The notes: a model not told the origin generated them from the letters alone. 64,000 nucleotides of DNA from Virgibacillus chiguensis (GCF_900129865.1 NZ_FQXD01000015.1:46031-110030); one strand, 5' to 3'. Counted from the first letter of the stretch, positions 1 through 11,308 are shown. A program made the numbers and translations.

Positions 1-1409
<1,409 letters not shown>

Positions 1410-1726
1410 TTATGCATTGCCTAACACCCTTTTTAAGCTATTACTATTGTAGCTTTTATGAGCTTATTTGCCAAATAGAGTGTTAATTACTTTACATATT
1501 TAAAAAGAGAATGTAAAGTCGAATTATATAAATTATATTTTGAAATTAAGATAAAGCGTATCTTCCATTAGTTGGGTTTTCTTTCTTCCCACACAGCTTG
1601 TTCACCTAGAAAAAAATTGACTTATCTTCCTCTTTATCGTGCAAAAAGTAAAATAATATACTTCTTAGCGTATAAAGAGCGTATCAACACATTGTAAAAA
1701 ACATCTATAGCACCACACCCTTTTTA

Positions 1727-1970
1727 GAAAAAACGCCCGTTTAGCAACGTAGCGAATGGGACGAATCAACGAAAGATTGAGGAATCGTGCTACTAAAACA
1801 GGCGCATGTCTCGTTGCTAAACGATGGAGCCGACGTGGCTATTCGGTTATTTCGTTATCTATTAACACCTCACTTTATACTTTCTTATTCTAACTAGAAA
1901 ACATTGACTTATGCCGTAAGCCTGAAATGTTATACTTTCCTATCGCGTAAAAGCTGTCATGACAGTTTTT
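1727..1970. repeat. Dispersed repeat RepA (short copy) plus RepB-like tail in the metS-abrB gap
   Basis: The 768-bp gap between metS and abrB holds no convincing gene. Bases 1727-1880 resemble blocks at 10132-10365 and 57896-58110: each has a TAGCAACGTAGCGA-type start, a 'gaatcaac...aggaatc' core and an end in 'ggagccgacgtggct'. The middle block present in the longer copies is missing here. Bases 1893-1970 look like a diverged RepB copy ending in the shared tail 'ttatactttcctat'. The element type is unknown. Confidence 0.55.
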
Positions 1971-2011
1971 TTAAAAGCAACCAAATTATTTAATTTTCTG
2001 GTAAATAATTA

Positions 2012-2040
2012 TTGACAGAAAAAAGAAACACTGGTATTCT
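2012..2040 (+). promoter_or_regulatory. Sigma-A promoter of abrB
   Basis: TTGACA at 2012-2017 and TATTCT at 2035-2040 are separated by exactly 17 bp. Transcription would start near 2047, leaving a ~120-nt leader before the abrB start. Confidence 0.75.
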
Positions 2041-2054
2041 ATTGCTTAGAACGA

Positions 2055-2071
2055 TGTCGAATTATGGCGAT
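2055..2071 (+). promoter_or_regulatory. Tandem Spo0A (0A) boxes of abrB
   Basis: TGTCGAA (2055-2061) matches the 0A-box core TGNCGAA. TGGCGAT (2065-2071) matches 6 of 7 positions one helical turn downstream. They lie just downstream of the predicted start site, the position at which Spo0A~P represses abrB in B. subtilis. Confidence 0.7.
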
Positions 2072-2165
2072 TTTTTTAGTAGTTAGTAGTTTATTAATTT
2101 TGAAGAACGCTGACATGTTTGTTACAAGGCAGTCCCGTTTTTCGAAAGCATAGGGGGGAAGTAAT

Positions 2166-2444
2166 TTGAAATCTACCGGAATTGTACGCAAAGTTGATGA
2201 GCTTGGCCGTGTAGTAATCCCGATGGAACTTCGGCGAACGCTGGAAATCCAAGAAAAAGATGCAATGGAAATCTACGTGGAAAATGACAAAATCATACTA
2301 AAGAAGTATAAACCAAACATGACATGTCATCTTACTGGTGAGGTATCCGATGATAATCTTTCACTAGCAAATGGCAAAATTGTGCTTAGCCAAGAAGGCG
2401 CACAACAACTTTTACAAGAAATAGAATCTAGACTGAATAAATAA
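2166..2444 (+). CDS. abrB: Transition-state regulator AbrB
   Basis: Swapped-hairpin (SpoVT/AbrB) DNA-binding protein that represses post-exponential genes until Spo0A~P shuts it off. The N-terminal domain (GIVRKVDELGRVVIP, residues 4-18) is nearly identical to B. subtilis AbrB, followed by the KKYKPNMTC segment and a C-terminal tetramerisation region. The 92 residues fit the family. The start is TTG at 2166, preceded by a GGGGGGAAG site; no upstream ATG fits. It is divergent from metS and followed by its own terminator. Confidence 0.96.
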   Translation: MKSTGIVRKVDELGRVVIPMELRRTLEIQEKDAMEIYVENDKIILKKYKPNMTCHLTGEVSDDNLSLANGKIVLSQEGAQQLLQEIESRLNK

Positions 2445-2453
2445 GTCTTAAAA

Positions 2454-2490
2454 AGGCCTGACGCTTGCATTGCACGGCAGGTCTTTTTTT
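2454..2490 (+). terminator. Rho-independent terminator of abrB
   Basis: AGGCCTG (2454-2460) pairs with CAGGTCT (2478-2484, one G-U pair), followed by a run of T to 2490. Confidence 0.7.
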
Positions 2491-2610
2491 ATTACACACT
2501 TTTACGTAATAGCTATTGCTTTTCATTACAAAACTCGCTTTTTTACCTGCTCCTTACAGTGAAAACTTCGTTAGACTTATACAATAGATCCCATTTCCTA
2601 GACGACAAGA

Positions 2611-2661
2611 AAATCTTCAAGCTGTAGAGGCACTTTCTCCCCCCCTACAGCTTGAAGATTT
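2611..2661 (-). terminator. Terminator of the rsmI operon
   Basis: A perfect 17-bp inverted repeat (2611-2627 with 2645-2661, loop 17 nt) immediately follows the rsmI stop. The minus-strand T tract is weak. It could also act on the plus strand and block read-through from abrB. Confidence 0.7.
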
Positions 2662-2664
2662 TTG

Positions 2665-3531
2665 TTATCTTACATGGTAATTTTGATATACTTCTCGCTT
2701 TGGTAATTGCCTGTCCTGCGCAACACGCTTAATGGCATCCTTGCTCGATAAAGCTTCTTCCTGTAAATAATGTTCCACATGCTCTACGATCGTTAAATTG
2801 CTCCACCATAACGTATCTTGCTGTTCTATTTCAGTGGCTCCTTCTAATACAATGCAGCATTCCCCTTTTACTGTAGCTTTATCTACATAGGCAATCACTT
2901 CATCAAGCGTTCCACGTAAGTAAGATTCAAAACGCTTGGTCAATTCTCTCGCAAATGTAACTTGTCGATTACCAAATACATTTCGCATTGCTTGTAACGA
3001 TTCCCGCAAGCGATAAGGTGATTCATAAAACAGTAACGTAGCCTGTAGCGGGGCAAGTCGCTCTAACTCCAATACTTTCTCTTTTTTCTTACGAGGTAAA
3101 AATCCATAAAAATAAAATTCACTCGTAGGCAATCCAGAGCCAACTAATGCACATAGTGCTGCATTCGCACCTGGTAAAACAATAACAGGTATATCTTGCT
3201 TAATAGCAGCTTGTATGATTTCTTGTCCTGGATCAGAAATAGCTGGCATACCAGCATCACTTACTAGAGCAATGGATTCCCCTTGCTCTAGCTTCGATAA
3301 CAACTGCTCTTCTCGAGCTAATTTATTATGTTCATGATAGCTAATTAACGGCGTCGTTATTTCAAAATGACGTAGTAAATTTTTAGTATTTCTCGTATCC
3401 TCCGCAGCAATGACAGATACAGACTGAAGTGTCGTTAATGCGCGATACGTAATATCTTCTAAATTACCAATTGGTGTAGGTACAACGTAAACAGCTGCGC
3501 CTTCTTTGTCAAAACTGTTCTGTAGGTTCAT
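2665..3531 (-). CDS. rsmI: 16S rRNA (cytidine1402-2'-O)-methyltransferase RsmI
   Basis: SAM-dependent ribose methyltransferase of the tetrapyrrole-methylase fold that modifies C1402 in the 16S decoding centre (B. subtilis YabC). Visible motifs are the N-terminal VPTPIGNLEDIT (residues ~17-28), AAEDTRNT, LVSDAGMPAISDPG and a proline-rich LPGANA loop. The 288 residues match the family. The start lies inside the end of yazA (23-nt overlap), and order and overlap support translational coupling in trmN6-yazA-rsmI. Confidence 0.95.
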   Translation of the reverse strand: MNLQNSFDKEGAAVYVVPTPIGNLEDITYRALTTLQSVSVIAAEDTRNTKNLLRHFEITTPLISYHEHNKLAREEQLLSKLEQGESIALVSDAGMPAISDPGQEIIQAAIKQDIPVIVLPGANAALCALVGSGLPTSEFYFYGFLPRKKKEKVLELERLAPLQATLLFYESPYRLRESLQAMRNVFGNRQVTFARELTKRFESYLRGTLDEVIAYVDKATVKGECCIVLEGATEIEQQDTLWWSNLTIVEHVEHYLQEEALSSKDAIKRVAQDRQLPKREVYQNYHVR

Positions 3532-3805
3532 ATTTTATCACTTCTTTCAGATTGCCATTTCCCCTAATTAATTTCCATTTTTCTTTTCTCGGTAACTGCT
3601 TAATGGCATACTCTTTCTTCATGGCTTCCTCTTTGGTCTCAAAATGTTCCACATAGACGACTTGAAATGGACCTCGCCCTCGTGTATATTTTGCGCCTTT
3701 GCCCTCTAGATGCAATTTCAGTCTGCGTTCTAAATTATTTGTATATCCCGTATAAAGCGAGCGATCATTACAACTTAAGATATAGACAGTATGTTTATTT
3801 TCCAT
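3509..3805 (-). CDS. yazA: GIY-YIG nuclease-fold protein YazA
   Basis: Small UPF0213/YhbQ-type GIY-YIG domain protein whose substrate is unknown. The GIY-YIG equivalent is TVYILSC...[13 protein letters not shown] near the N-terminus, followed by [12 protein letters not shown]. The ATG at 3805 (98 residues) is preferred over an upstream ATG because an AAAGGATAT site precedes it and B. subtilis YazA begins at the equivalent place. It overlaps trmN6 by 11 nt and rsmI by 23 nt. Confidence 0.9.
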   Translation of the reverse strand: MENKHTVYILSCNDRSLYTGYTNNLERRLKLHLEGKGAKYTRGRGPFQVVYVEHFETKEEAMKKEYAIKQLPRKEKWKLIRGNGNLKEVIKYEPTEQF

Positions 3806-4538
3806 AAATAATATCCTTTGCTTCTTTTGTATAATCACCATTTTCATCGTAAATATAAAGTGGAGGCAAAATTTTCAGATCTGGCTTACCATCTCTAGTT
3901 CCTTCCACTAATAACATATTTGCTTCACGACCTTGTTTAGGGTAAACCAATTGTAGACGCTTTGGCTCTAGTTTATATTGACGAAATAAATGTATAATAT
4001 CCACTATCCTTCCCGGTCGATGTACCATGGCTACCTTTCCACCAGGACGAACATATAATTTACAAGCTTTTACCACATCTTCCAACGTACAGTAAACTTC
4101 ATGCCTTGCGATCGTTAAATGCGGATTTTCATTATGTTCTGAAGAAAGTGGTGTTGAAAAATAGGGTGGATTACAAGTAATTACATCAAAACTACTCTGT
4201 TGAAGCAATGGCTGCAAATGATTTAAATCCGCATGAAGTATGTTTATTTGTTCCGTTAATCCATTCATAGTCACGCTTCTTTCAGCCATTTGGAATATTC
4301 TTTCTTGAAGTTCTACCCCAGTAATTTCTGCTCCCGTTTTTCTTGATAATAGTAATGGAATGACACCATTTCCAGTACATAAGTCAAGGATTTTTCCTCG
4401 TTTGATTGGCACATATGCAAAATGAGCTAATAAAACAGCATCTAAAGAAAATGAAAACACCTCAGGGCTTTGGATGATTTGCATCCCTTGCCCTGCTAAT
4501 AAATAATCCAATCTTTCATTATGATATAGTTCAACCAT
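3795..4538 (-). CDS. trmN6: tRNA1(Val) (adenine37-N6)-methyltransferase, YabB/TrmN6 family
   Basis: Class I SAM-dependent methyltransferase: motif I is [15 protein letters not shown] and the N6-adenine motif IV is CNPPYF near residue 125. The family (B. subtilis YabB, E. coli YfiC) methylates A37 of tRNA1(Val). The 247 residues are typical. It is first of the yabB-yazA-yabC group, and its 3' end overlaps the yazA start. The exact tRNA substrate here is inferred from family. Confidence 0.9.
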   Translation of the reverse strand: MVELYHNERLDYLLAGQGMQIIQSPEVFSFSLDAVLLAHFAYVPIKRGKILDLCTGNGVIPLLLSRKTGAEITGVELQERIFQMAERSVTMNGLTEQINILHADLNHLQPLLQQSSFDVITCNPPYFSTPLSSEHNENPHLTIARHEVYCTLEDVVKACKLYVRPGGKVAMVHRPGRIVDIIHLFRQYKLEPKRLQLVYPKQGREANMLLVEGTRDGKPDLKILPPLYIYDENGDYTKEAKDIIYGK

Positions 4539-4749
4539 CCATCTATCCTCTCTTTAACTTCTAAAATGGATTTTTTCATTCACGAATGATGCAGTATTGT
4601 CTTCTCAAGGTGATGTCTTTACAAACATCATAGACCTAAACCTGAATGATTCATACCTCTAATATAATGGCAGATTTAGTGCATAAACAAATGGCAAATC
4701 ACGTTATTTTACCAAGGTCAGCGCTGGATCTTGCAGCAATAGTTGACAG

Positions 4750-4782
4750 TAAAGAAGAAAAGCTGCCTAAAATTCAGGCAGC
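4750..4782 (-). terminator. Terminator of the yaaO-yabA operon
   Basis: GCTGCCT (4762-4768) and AGGCAGC (4776-4782) form a 7-bp stem with a 7-nt loop. On the minus strand it is followed by TTTTCTTCTTT. It ends the long tmk-holB-yabA transcript before trmN6. Confidence 0.8.
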
Positions 4783-4827
4783 ACAATTCGGTTTCCTCTG
4801 TCTATCAAGGAATATCATTTGTTTTTG

Positions 4828-5175
4828 TTATTTCGTCTTATTAAGAAAATCTAAGCAAAAAATGCAATCTTCGTTTCGTCGTGGACTGCCAAATTCCAGA
4901 TTACAAATATGAAATCCTTCTTCGTACAAGCGTGCTAAATTATCATAACCTTCGCCAGGGAAACTTTTTTCCTTTTGCTTGGCACTATTTGTCGCTTCAG
5001 CATCATGATTCGTATGATCTAAATGACTGCGTAAATGATGATTTTCCATAGATAGCCGATGATTCTCTTCTAATAAATCGCTTAACTTCCCTTTCAAATC
5101 ACCTAACTGCTCATATAACTCGCCTATTTGTTTTTCCATATCTAAAACCTGATCAAATATTTGCCTATTCTTCAC
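4828..5175 (-). CDS. yabA: Replication initiation control protein YabA
   Basis: Negative regulator of replication initiation that bridges DnaA and the DnaN clamp. The N-terminal half is a heptad coiled coil ([22 protein letters not shown]) that tetramerises. The C-terminus carries the zinc module HIC...CIFC (residues ~92-110). The 115 residues are close to B. subtilis YabA. It is the last gene of the holB cluster, 12 nt after ricT and before a terminator. Confidence 0.94.
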   Translation of the reverse strand: MKNRQIFDQVLDMEKQIGELYEQLGDLKGKLSDLLEENHRLSMENHHLRSHLDHTNHDAEATNSAKQKEKSFPGEGYDNLARLYEEGFHICNLEFGSPRRNEDCIFCLDFLNKTK

Positions 5176-5187
5176 GCTCTCACCCCG

Positions 5188-6012
5188 TTATTCTGTGGCT
5201 TGCGCTAAAATTCCTTCATTAATTAGTTCGTCTAACGTATATTCGATGACCCTTTCTTTCTCAGGGATCTCAATTTGGATGAGTCGTTCTAGGATGTTTA
5301 AGCCAACTACTTTACCGCTTCCAAAGGGTGTATCCATTCTTTCTCCTATGTCTGGTAATTCACGTTTGGCTGTCTCATAATCGTCATTCTCATATTTCAA
5401 ACAGCACATTAACCTACCACATAATCCAGAAATTTTAGCCGGGTTCAATGATAGATTTTGATCTTTCGCCATTTTAATAGATACTGGTTCAAAATCACCT
5501 AAAAAAGTAGAGCAACAGAGCATCCTACCACAAGGGCCTATTCCACCAAGCATTTTCGCCTCGTCACGAACTCCGATTTGGCGCAATTCAATACGCGTTT
5601 TAAACATGGCCGCAAGATCTTTTACTAAATTTCTAAAATCTACTCGGCCATCTGCTGTAAAATAAAATATGATTTTATTACGATCAAATGTATATTCCAC
5701 TTCCACTAAATTCATTTCTAAGTCATGTTGTTGAATTTTTTCCGTGCATGCGTCTAAAGCTTTTTGCGATTGCTCTTGATTTTCTATAACGGTTAATTTA
5801 TCCTTATCCGTCGCTACACGAAGAACCTTCTTTAAGGGTAGGACGATATCTTCTTCATCGACACGTTTATTTGTAATTACCACTTTACCAAACTCTATGC
5901 CACGTATCGTCTCTACAATAACATAACTGTCTAGTGAAATCGACTCTCCTCCTGGATCAAAATAATATATTTTACCCGCTTTTTTAAAGCGGACGCCAAT
6001 GACTTCTATCAT
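5188..6012 (-). CDS. ricT: PSP1-domain protein RicT (YaaT)
   Basis: Subunit of the RicA-RicF-RicT (Y) complex, which carries Fe-S clusters, stimulates RNase Y processing and promotes Spo0A activation, competence and biofilm formation. The PSP1 domain fills residues ~1-210. Two cysteine clusters, CGRMLCC (161-167) and CGRLMCC (198-204), are the expected metal ligands. The 274 residues match the family. It sits 6 nt downstream of holB and 12 nt upstream of yabA. Confidence 0.95.
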   Translation of the reverse strand: MIEVIGVRFKKAGKIYYFDPGGESISLDSYVIVETIRGIEFGKVVITNKRVDEEDIVLPLKKVLRVATDKDKLTVIENQEQSQKALDACTEKIQQHDLEMNLVEVEYTFDRNKIIFYFTADGRVDFRNLVKDLAAMFKTRIELRQIGVRDEAKMLGGIGPCGRMLCCSTFLGDFEPVSIKMAKDQNLSLNPAKISGLCGRLMCCLKYENDDYETAKRELPDIGERMDTPFGSGKVVGLNILERLIQIEIPEKERVIEYTLDELINEGILAQATE

Positions 6013-6018
6013 TCCCTA

Positions 6019-7008
6019 TCACCTCTGCATTTGAAGTGTAAGCTGTTCAATCACTAAGGTAGGATGAACATTTTGCTTCAATTTTCGCTTTGCTTGTAAG
6101 ACAGCCTGTAAACTTGCTAGTAGCTTCTCTTGCGAAAAATACATGGCTGCTTTTTTCAGCAATTCATCAGAAGGGGCGAAAAATACCATCCCAGCTTCGT
6201 GTTCTATTTGGTAATAAAGAATATCTTTTATGGCAAAAAGCAAGAGATCCAATCCTTCTTCCTGTTCATTTCGTTCTTTGAAATGAGTCACCCAATGCTG
6301 ATGAATAAATAAGTAAACATCTTGAGGATTGGTTAAAAGTATTTCAACTAATTGTATCACTATCCGCCGTGCTGTGGCAAACGACTCGTCATGACTTTTA
6401 TCAATTGCTTCTTGTAAATTATTCGTCATGGCACTTATCAATATCGCACTGCGCTGATCTAACCCTTTTTCGATTAATTGCTGTTGAAATTTACCTGGAT
6501 GAAGGGGGCGTAAATCAATGACTTGACATCTAGAGCGAATGGTTGGAAGAATAGCTTGGCTATTATCTGTGAGCATAATAGCGGTCGTTTTTTTATTTGG
6601 TTCCTCCAAAAATTTCAATATTCGATTCGCTGCATTCACTGTCAATGTTTCCGCGCCATCTATAATATATACTTTTTGATCAGACTCCATGCCCGAATAC
6701 GTGAATTCCTTTTGTAAGTTTCGAATTTGCTCTATTTTAATTGATTTATCATCTGGTTCAATCCAGTGCACATCTGGATGATTGCCAGATGCAATACGCT
6801 TACATGTATTACATTCTAAACAAGGATTAGCTATTTCGTTTCTCTCACAAAATAACCCTTTTGCTATCAGTGAAGCAATTGCTCTTTTACCAGTCCCTCG
6901 TTCTCCTTGAAGCAAATACGCATGAGAAATCCGGTCTTTTTTCATACTGTTTATAATAATTTTGCTTGCTAACGGTTGTACATGAGCAACCTCTGACCAT
7001 GTTTCCAT
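6019..7008 (-). CDS. holB: DNA polymerase III delta' subunit HolB
   Basis: Clamp-loader AAA+ subunit. Walker A is GERGTGKR (residues 35-42). A zinc module of four cysteines (C54 onward, CxxCxxC) follows, then an IDGAE-type Walker B and the sensor-1 SRC motif. The 329 residues fit Bacillus HolB. An AAGGGGAT site precedes the ATG. Order yaaR-holB-ricT is conserved. Confidence 0.95.
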   Translation of the reverse strand: METWSEVAHVQPLASKIIINSMKKDRISHAYLLQGERGTGKRAIASLIAKGLFCERNEIANPCLECNTCKRIASGNHPDVHWIEPDDKSIKIEQIRNLQKEFTYSGMESDQKVYIIDGAETLTVNAANRILKFLEEPNKKTTAIMLTDNSQAILPTIRSRCQVIDLRPLHPGKFQQQLIEKGLDQRSAILISAMTNNLQEAIDKSHDESFATARRIVIQLVEILLTNPQDVYLFIHQHWVTHFKERNEQEEGLDLLLFAIKDILYYQIEHEAGMVFFAPSDELLKKAAMYFSQEKLLASLQAVLQAKRKLKQNVHPTLVIEQLTLQMQR

Positions 7009-7030
7009 ATGTATCCCCTTCGTATTGCGA

Positions 7031-7465
7031 TTACGTATATAGGTTAACTAATAGCCCTTTTATCTCGCCAATTAAGCCGAGCAGGTCTACAGATTTCTTC
7101 TCTTGATTCATCATATCTTCCGTTAATTGCATGAGCTTATCATCAATTTGCTTTACAATGGTTAACTGCCGATTGTTGCCATGAATACTAAAGCTTTGGG
7201 ACTTTTGTAAACGTAGACCACTACCAACCGTCTCTCGTAAAAATCCCTTTACAAGCCGTTTAAATTTGGCAAGGTCCTGAAACGAACGAAAGCGAGCCAA
7301 CCTTTCTCCTTGTAAAGAAATATTTTTTACAATTACTTGCAACTCTTGCTGATTGATAGATGTAGATTGGGACTGAAGCAATTTTTGAAATCCACGATTC
7401 CCCTCACTATTCGATTGCGGAATATGCATTTCTGGTTGCGTTCTAACTTCTTGACTTATTTTCAT
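7031..7465 (-). CDS. yaaR: DUF327 protein YaaR
   Basis: Conserved Firmicute protein of unknown function, always between darA and holB. 144 residues with a polar N-terminus and then a helical region (LKQ/RFRSFQDLAKFKRLVKGFL and a C-terminal QLTEDMMNQEKK...LLGLIGEIKG helix pair). No signal or membrane segment is seen. An AAAAGGGG site precedes the ATG. Assignment rests on position and wording. Confidence 0.88.
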   Translation of the reverse strand: MKISQEVRTQPEMHIPQSNSEGNRGFQKLLQSQSTSINQQELQVIVKNISLQGERLARFRSFQDLAKFKRLVKGFLRETVGSGLRLQKSQSFSIHGNNRQLTIVKQIDDKLMQLTEDMMNQEKKSVDLLGLIGEIKGLLVNLYT

Positions 7466-7486
7466 ACTTTCAGCCCCTTTTCTTTT

Positions 7487-8462
<976 letters not shown>

Positions 8463-8464
8463 TG

Positions 8465-9895
8465 TTATTCTTCCCCTTCTTCTATTTCTGCAAAAACATA
8501 GATGCTATTCGTATGTCGTTGTTGCATTCGTATTCCCCGCTCTTTCATTTGCTGTATCTTTTTAATATGTGCTTTGGTTATTCTTTCTCCTTTTAGAATA
8601 AAAGCAATTCCTGGAGGATACGGAATCATTGCTTCTGCCGCAATATAGCCCGCTGCATCTGAAAGGGGTATACACGTGACAGCCGAGCGATTCATCACTT
8701 CATAAGATAACTGCAATTCTTGAATAAGAGCAGTTTTATCATATTCTACGTCTATTGTATCATGCTTTCTTTGATTTTTTAATTGGTCGTTCACGGTTTT
8801 CAGTGCTTTTCTTACATTTGCTAATTCTTTAAAAGGAGCTAACCCATGAATCAATAAAATTTGCTTTTCCGTTACAAGCTCTGGGTATATTTGCTGTTTC
8901 TCCAACAGGTTGGCTACTTCTTTTGCAACAATCCCCGCTTTTACATGAAGCGTTATTTTTAACGGGTCATCACTTGCTATAAGCTCCCAATAAGGGGACT
9001 GCGCAAAAATATGCTTTACTTCTTGTGCACTTGCAAGCACCTCTGCCATCGTTTCCCGTTGCATCGTTGCCAAATAATAACGGGCCAAATCTAAGGAAGC
9101 TAATAGCGGGTATGACGGACTACTCGACTGGAGCATTTGTAAATAGTGGGATATACGTTCTTTTGAAATCCGTCTTGAATTATAATGTAAATAAGAACCC
9201 ATCGTCATCGCTGGTGCCATTTTATGTGCAGATTGGACGACGACATCAGCGCCTTGATGTAGTGCCGAAGGGGGAAAGTTTTCTCCAAGGGAAAAGTGCA
9301 CCCCATGCGCTTCATCCACTAATACAGGGATATCAAAAGCATGAATTTGTTCAATGAATTGTCGAAGGTCGTACGCTTTACCAAAATAATCTGGGTAAGT
9401 GAGAATAACCGCCTTCGCATGCGGGTATTGATTTAAAGCTTTCTGGAGCACAGACAACGACGGCTGTGTAAATCGACGGACGTTTTCATCATATTGTGGT
9501 GCAATGAACACAGGTTTTGCTCCGCTTAATTCTAAGCCATTCATAATCGATTTATGACAATTGCGTTGTACGATCACCGTATCGCCTTGTTTACAGACAG
9601 CTAAAATCATCGCTAAATTACCTACTGTACTACCGCCAACTAGAAAAAAAGTCTTTTCCGTTTGAAAGAAATTGGCTGCCAATTTTTCTGCATCAGCAAT
9701 GACCCCTGTTGGCGCATGTAAATCATCTAACCCCGTTAATTCTGTCATATCTATTTGTAAAATAGATTGATAAACCTCTCTTGCTTCATGAGGAAATATA
9801 TGTCCATTTTTATGCCCAGGTACATGAAAAGACGTCGGCTGCTTTCCTTTGAATTGTTCTAATGCATCATATAAAGGTACATGTTGCTGTTTCAA
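8465..9895 (-). CDS. yaaO: Orn/Lys/Arg decarboxylase family protein YaaO
   Basis: PLP-dependent fold-type I decarboxylase related to arginine decarboxylase SpeA. The cofactor aspartate sits in LVDEAHGVHF and the Schiff-base lysine in QSAHKMAPAM. 476 residues with the C-terminal decarboxylase domain (IPYPPGIAFILKGE). TTG start at 9895 behind AGGAGTTAC. The substrate cannot be read from sequence, since SpeA paralogs share these motifs. It probably heads the transcript yaaO-tmk-darA-yaaR-holB-ricT-yabA. Confidence 0.88.
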   Translation of the reverse strand: MKQQHVPLYDALEQFKGKQPTSFHVPGHKNGHIFPHEAREVYQSILQIDMTELTGLDDLHAPTGVIADAEKLAANFFQTEKTFFLVGGSTVGNLAMILAVCKQGDTVIVQRNCHKSIMNGLELSGAKPVFIAPQYDENVRRFTQPSLSVLQKALNQYPHAKAVILTYPDYFGKAYDLRQFIEQIHAFDIPVLVDEAHGVHFSLGENFPPSALHQGADVVVQSAHKMAPAMTMGSYLHYNSRRISKERISHYLQMLQSSSPSYPLLASLDLARYYLATMQRETMAEVLASAQEVKHIFAQSPYWELIASDDPLKITLHVKAGIVAKEVANLLEKQQIYPELVTEKQILLIHGLAPFKELANVRKALKTVNDQLKNQRKHDTIDVEYDKTALIQELQLSYEVMNRSAVTCIPLSDAAGYIAAEAMIPYPPGIAFILKGERITKAHIKKIQQMKERGIRMQQRHTNSIYVFAEIEEGEE

Positions 9896-10089
9896 TATAG
9901 TAACTCCTCATGTTTATGTATGTCATTTTTGGCCGTCAAGCCTATTAACTATAGCAAAATTACTTTTATATAGCTTAACATATTCATAGCGCATCGCAAG
10001 TTTCTTAGAAAGTATATGGAAAGTTTTTTAAAATGCTATAATCACTATATGTTCAGCAGGTATTTGAATATAATTTTACGAAACATATA

Positions 10090-10365
10090 CACAGTGACTG
10101 CTGCGGAAAAAACTACGCTTTCCTAGAGGAACAGGGTGCCGGTATAGCAACGTAGCGAGTGGAACACATCAACTAAAGATGTAGGAATCATTCCACTAAA
10201 ACAGGCGTATGCTGACGTCGGGCGGCAAACCCGTTTTTAGTCGGCCTTCCTCTTGGGAACGAACCAATGATGTTCCTAGATTAGGGCAATGGAGTGATGT
10301 CGCCTCGTTACTCGGCGATAGAGCCGGGCATCGCTATTCCCTAGCACCTCATTTTATACTTTCTA
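10090..10365. repeat. Dispersed repeat RepA (long copy) in the yaaO-csfB gap
   Basis: The ~500-bp gap has no gene. Bases ~10132-10365 share ordered blocks with 57896-58110: 'tagcaacgtagcgagtgga', 'catcaactaaag...aggaatca', 'aacaggcgtatgc', a GC-rich hairpin, 'cgtttttagtcggcc', 'gaacgaaccaatgatg', and an end in 'gagccgggc...gctattcc' with the tail 'ttttatactttctat'. Bases 10095-10125 also resemble, inverted, bases 14535-14560 (ctacgctttcc / ggaaagcgtag). Confidence 0.6.
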
Positions 10366-10373
10366 TCGTGAAA

Positions 10374-10402
10374 AAAAGCCTTTGCATGCAAAGACTTTTT
10401 AA
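10374..10402 (-). terminator. Terminator of csfB (bidirectional)
   Basis: A GCCTTTGC/GCAAAGAC stem centred at ~10386 is flanked by a run of A on the left and a run of T on the right, so it reads as a terminator on both strands. Confidence 0.75.
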
Positions 10403-10403
10403 A

Positions 10404-10595
10404 CTAGGAATATAGTTTTGGTTTCGTAATATTTTTTAATTTACGTACATAATAGTTATATTTTTCTTCTCTCGGTTCTGTGTAAATCATATTATGCTCA
10501 CACTCACAACAAATAAACATGGTATATAAATGAATGCCATCCTTCTTTTCCTCTTCACAAATGCCACAACGCTCATATATCGTACGCTGTTTCAT
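10404..10595 (-). CDS. csfB: Anti-sigma-G factor Gin (CsfB)
   Basis: Forespore zinc protein that holds sigma-G (and sigma-E) inactive until engulfment ends. 63 residues with two zinc-binding pairs, CGIC (10-13) and CCEC (29-32), separated by GIHLYTMFI. The C-terminal YYVRKLKNI...PKLYS closely resembles B. subtilis CsfB. A GGAGGTGGGG site precedes the ATG. The neighbouring bofA is conserved, but xpaC and yaaN, found next to it in B. subtilis, are absent. Confidence 0.9.
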   Translation of the reverse strand: MKQRTIYERCGICEEEKKDGIHLYTMFICCECEHNMIYTEPREEKYNYYVRKLKNITKPKLYS

Positions 10596-10687
10596 AACCC
10601 CACCTCCATATTCATTAGCATCTCCTAATCTAATGAATTATATACGAGAATCTTTGAAACTTTTTGCATGGGGTTGTAACTCGTTTT

Positions 10688-10954
10688 TTAAGAAATAATA
10701 AACAAGTGAATAGCTGATAAAGATGCTATTCCAAATATACCGAGAAAACCGGATACGACAGCCGTAAATAAATTGATCGGAATGTGTAAACCTATTGCAC
10801 CACCGAATACATTAATAAAGAATAACAGCAAAACACCAATCCCTAATTTCACAGTTGTTTGTCCAATCACACGCATAAATTTTACAGGTGTACCTACTAG
10901 TAGCAACAGGATGATTAGCGCCACCATAATAGATATGACTACTGTCGAACTCAA
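10688..10954 (-). CDS. bofA: Pro-sigma-K processing inhibitor BofA
   Basis: Small mother-cell membrane protein that, with SpoIVFA, restrains the SpoIVFB protease until the forespore signal. About 88 residues with an N-terminal membrane segment, a central hydrophobic stretch (LGIGVLLLFFINVFGG) and the conserved GLHIPINLFTA...GFLGIFGIASL region. A GTG, an ATG and a TTG lie in frame at 10963, 10960 and 10954. TTG at 10954 best fits the AGAGGTGAT site (8-nt spacing), but the ATG is possible. Confidence 0.9.
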   Translation of the reverse strand: MSSTVVISIMVALIILLLLVGTPVKFMRVIGQTTVKLGIGVLLLFFINVFGGAIGLHIPINLFTAVVSGFLGIFGIASLSAIHLFIIS

Positions 10955-11055
10955 ATTCATCACCTCTTTTTTCTTAAACGTTCACAAATTTTCTGCACCC
11001 TCCCTATTATGTATGTATATACAAAAGAAAAAAGAACCTGTCCGATGGAAGCTTG

Positions 11056-11160
11056 ATGAGAAAAACGAAGGCTTATCACCAACTCTTTATGGCAAAAAGT
11101 CTTCGTTTTACTTCTACTATAAACCAAAAAAACCTTATGCTTTCATACTAGTGCAAGCTA
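11056..11160. repeat. Dispersed repeat RepB copy
   Basis: Pattern 'gcttatcaccaac...atggcaaaaagtcttcg...ctataaacc...cttatgctttcatactagtgcaa' matches RepB copies near 29.5, 29.7, 52.8 and 57.7 kb. No gene is seen between bofA and yaaL (440 bp); the rest is RepC and a terminator. Confidence 0.5.
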
Positions 11161-11179
11161 AATCAATAAAAAAACAGTA

Positions 11180-11300
11180 GCAATTCGTGGATAATTGTAA
11201 ACTTCAGCGACTTCATTGTGAAATTCCAGTAACTATCTTGTGAACTTCAGCGACTTTTTATGAAACTCAAGCGAAAGTATATTGAACTTCAGCAACTTTA
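11180..11300. repeat. Tandem repeat RepC (5 degenerate ~22-nt units)
   Basis: Units read 'ttgtgaacttcagcgactt' or 'ttgtgaaattccagtaac' in alternation, then 'tgaaactcaagcgaaagt' and 'ttgaacttcagcaacttt'. The same block with the same unit order recurs at 58379-58520, 47 kb away. Confidence 0.8.
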
Positions 11301-11308
11301 CAAATCAA

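Noticed and set aside
4646..4912. 88-codon plus-strand frame near yabA
   Set aside because: Runs through the yabA terminator and antisense to the yabA 3' end; no ribosome-binding site.
10773..11180. 135-codon plus-strand frame
   Set aside because: Antisense of bofA joined to RepB sequence; composition not protein-like.
11180..11300. CRISPR-like array (same for 58379-58520)
   Set aside because: Units are directly adjacent and degenerate with no unique spacers, and no cas genes are in the window.
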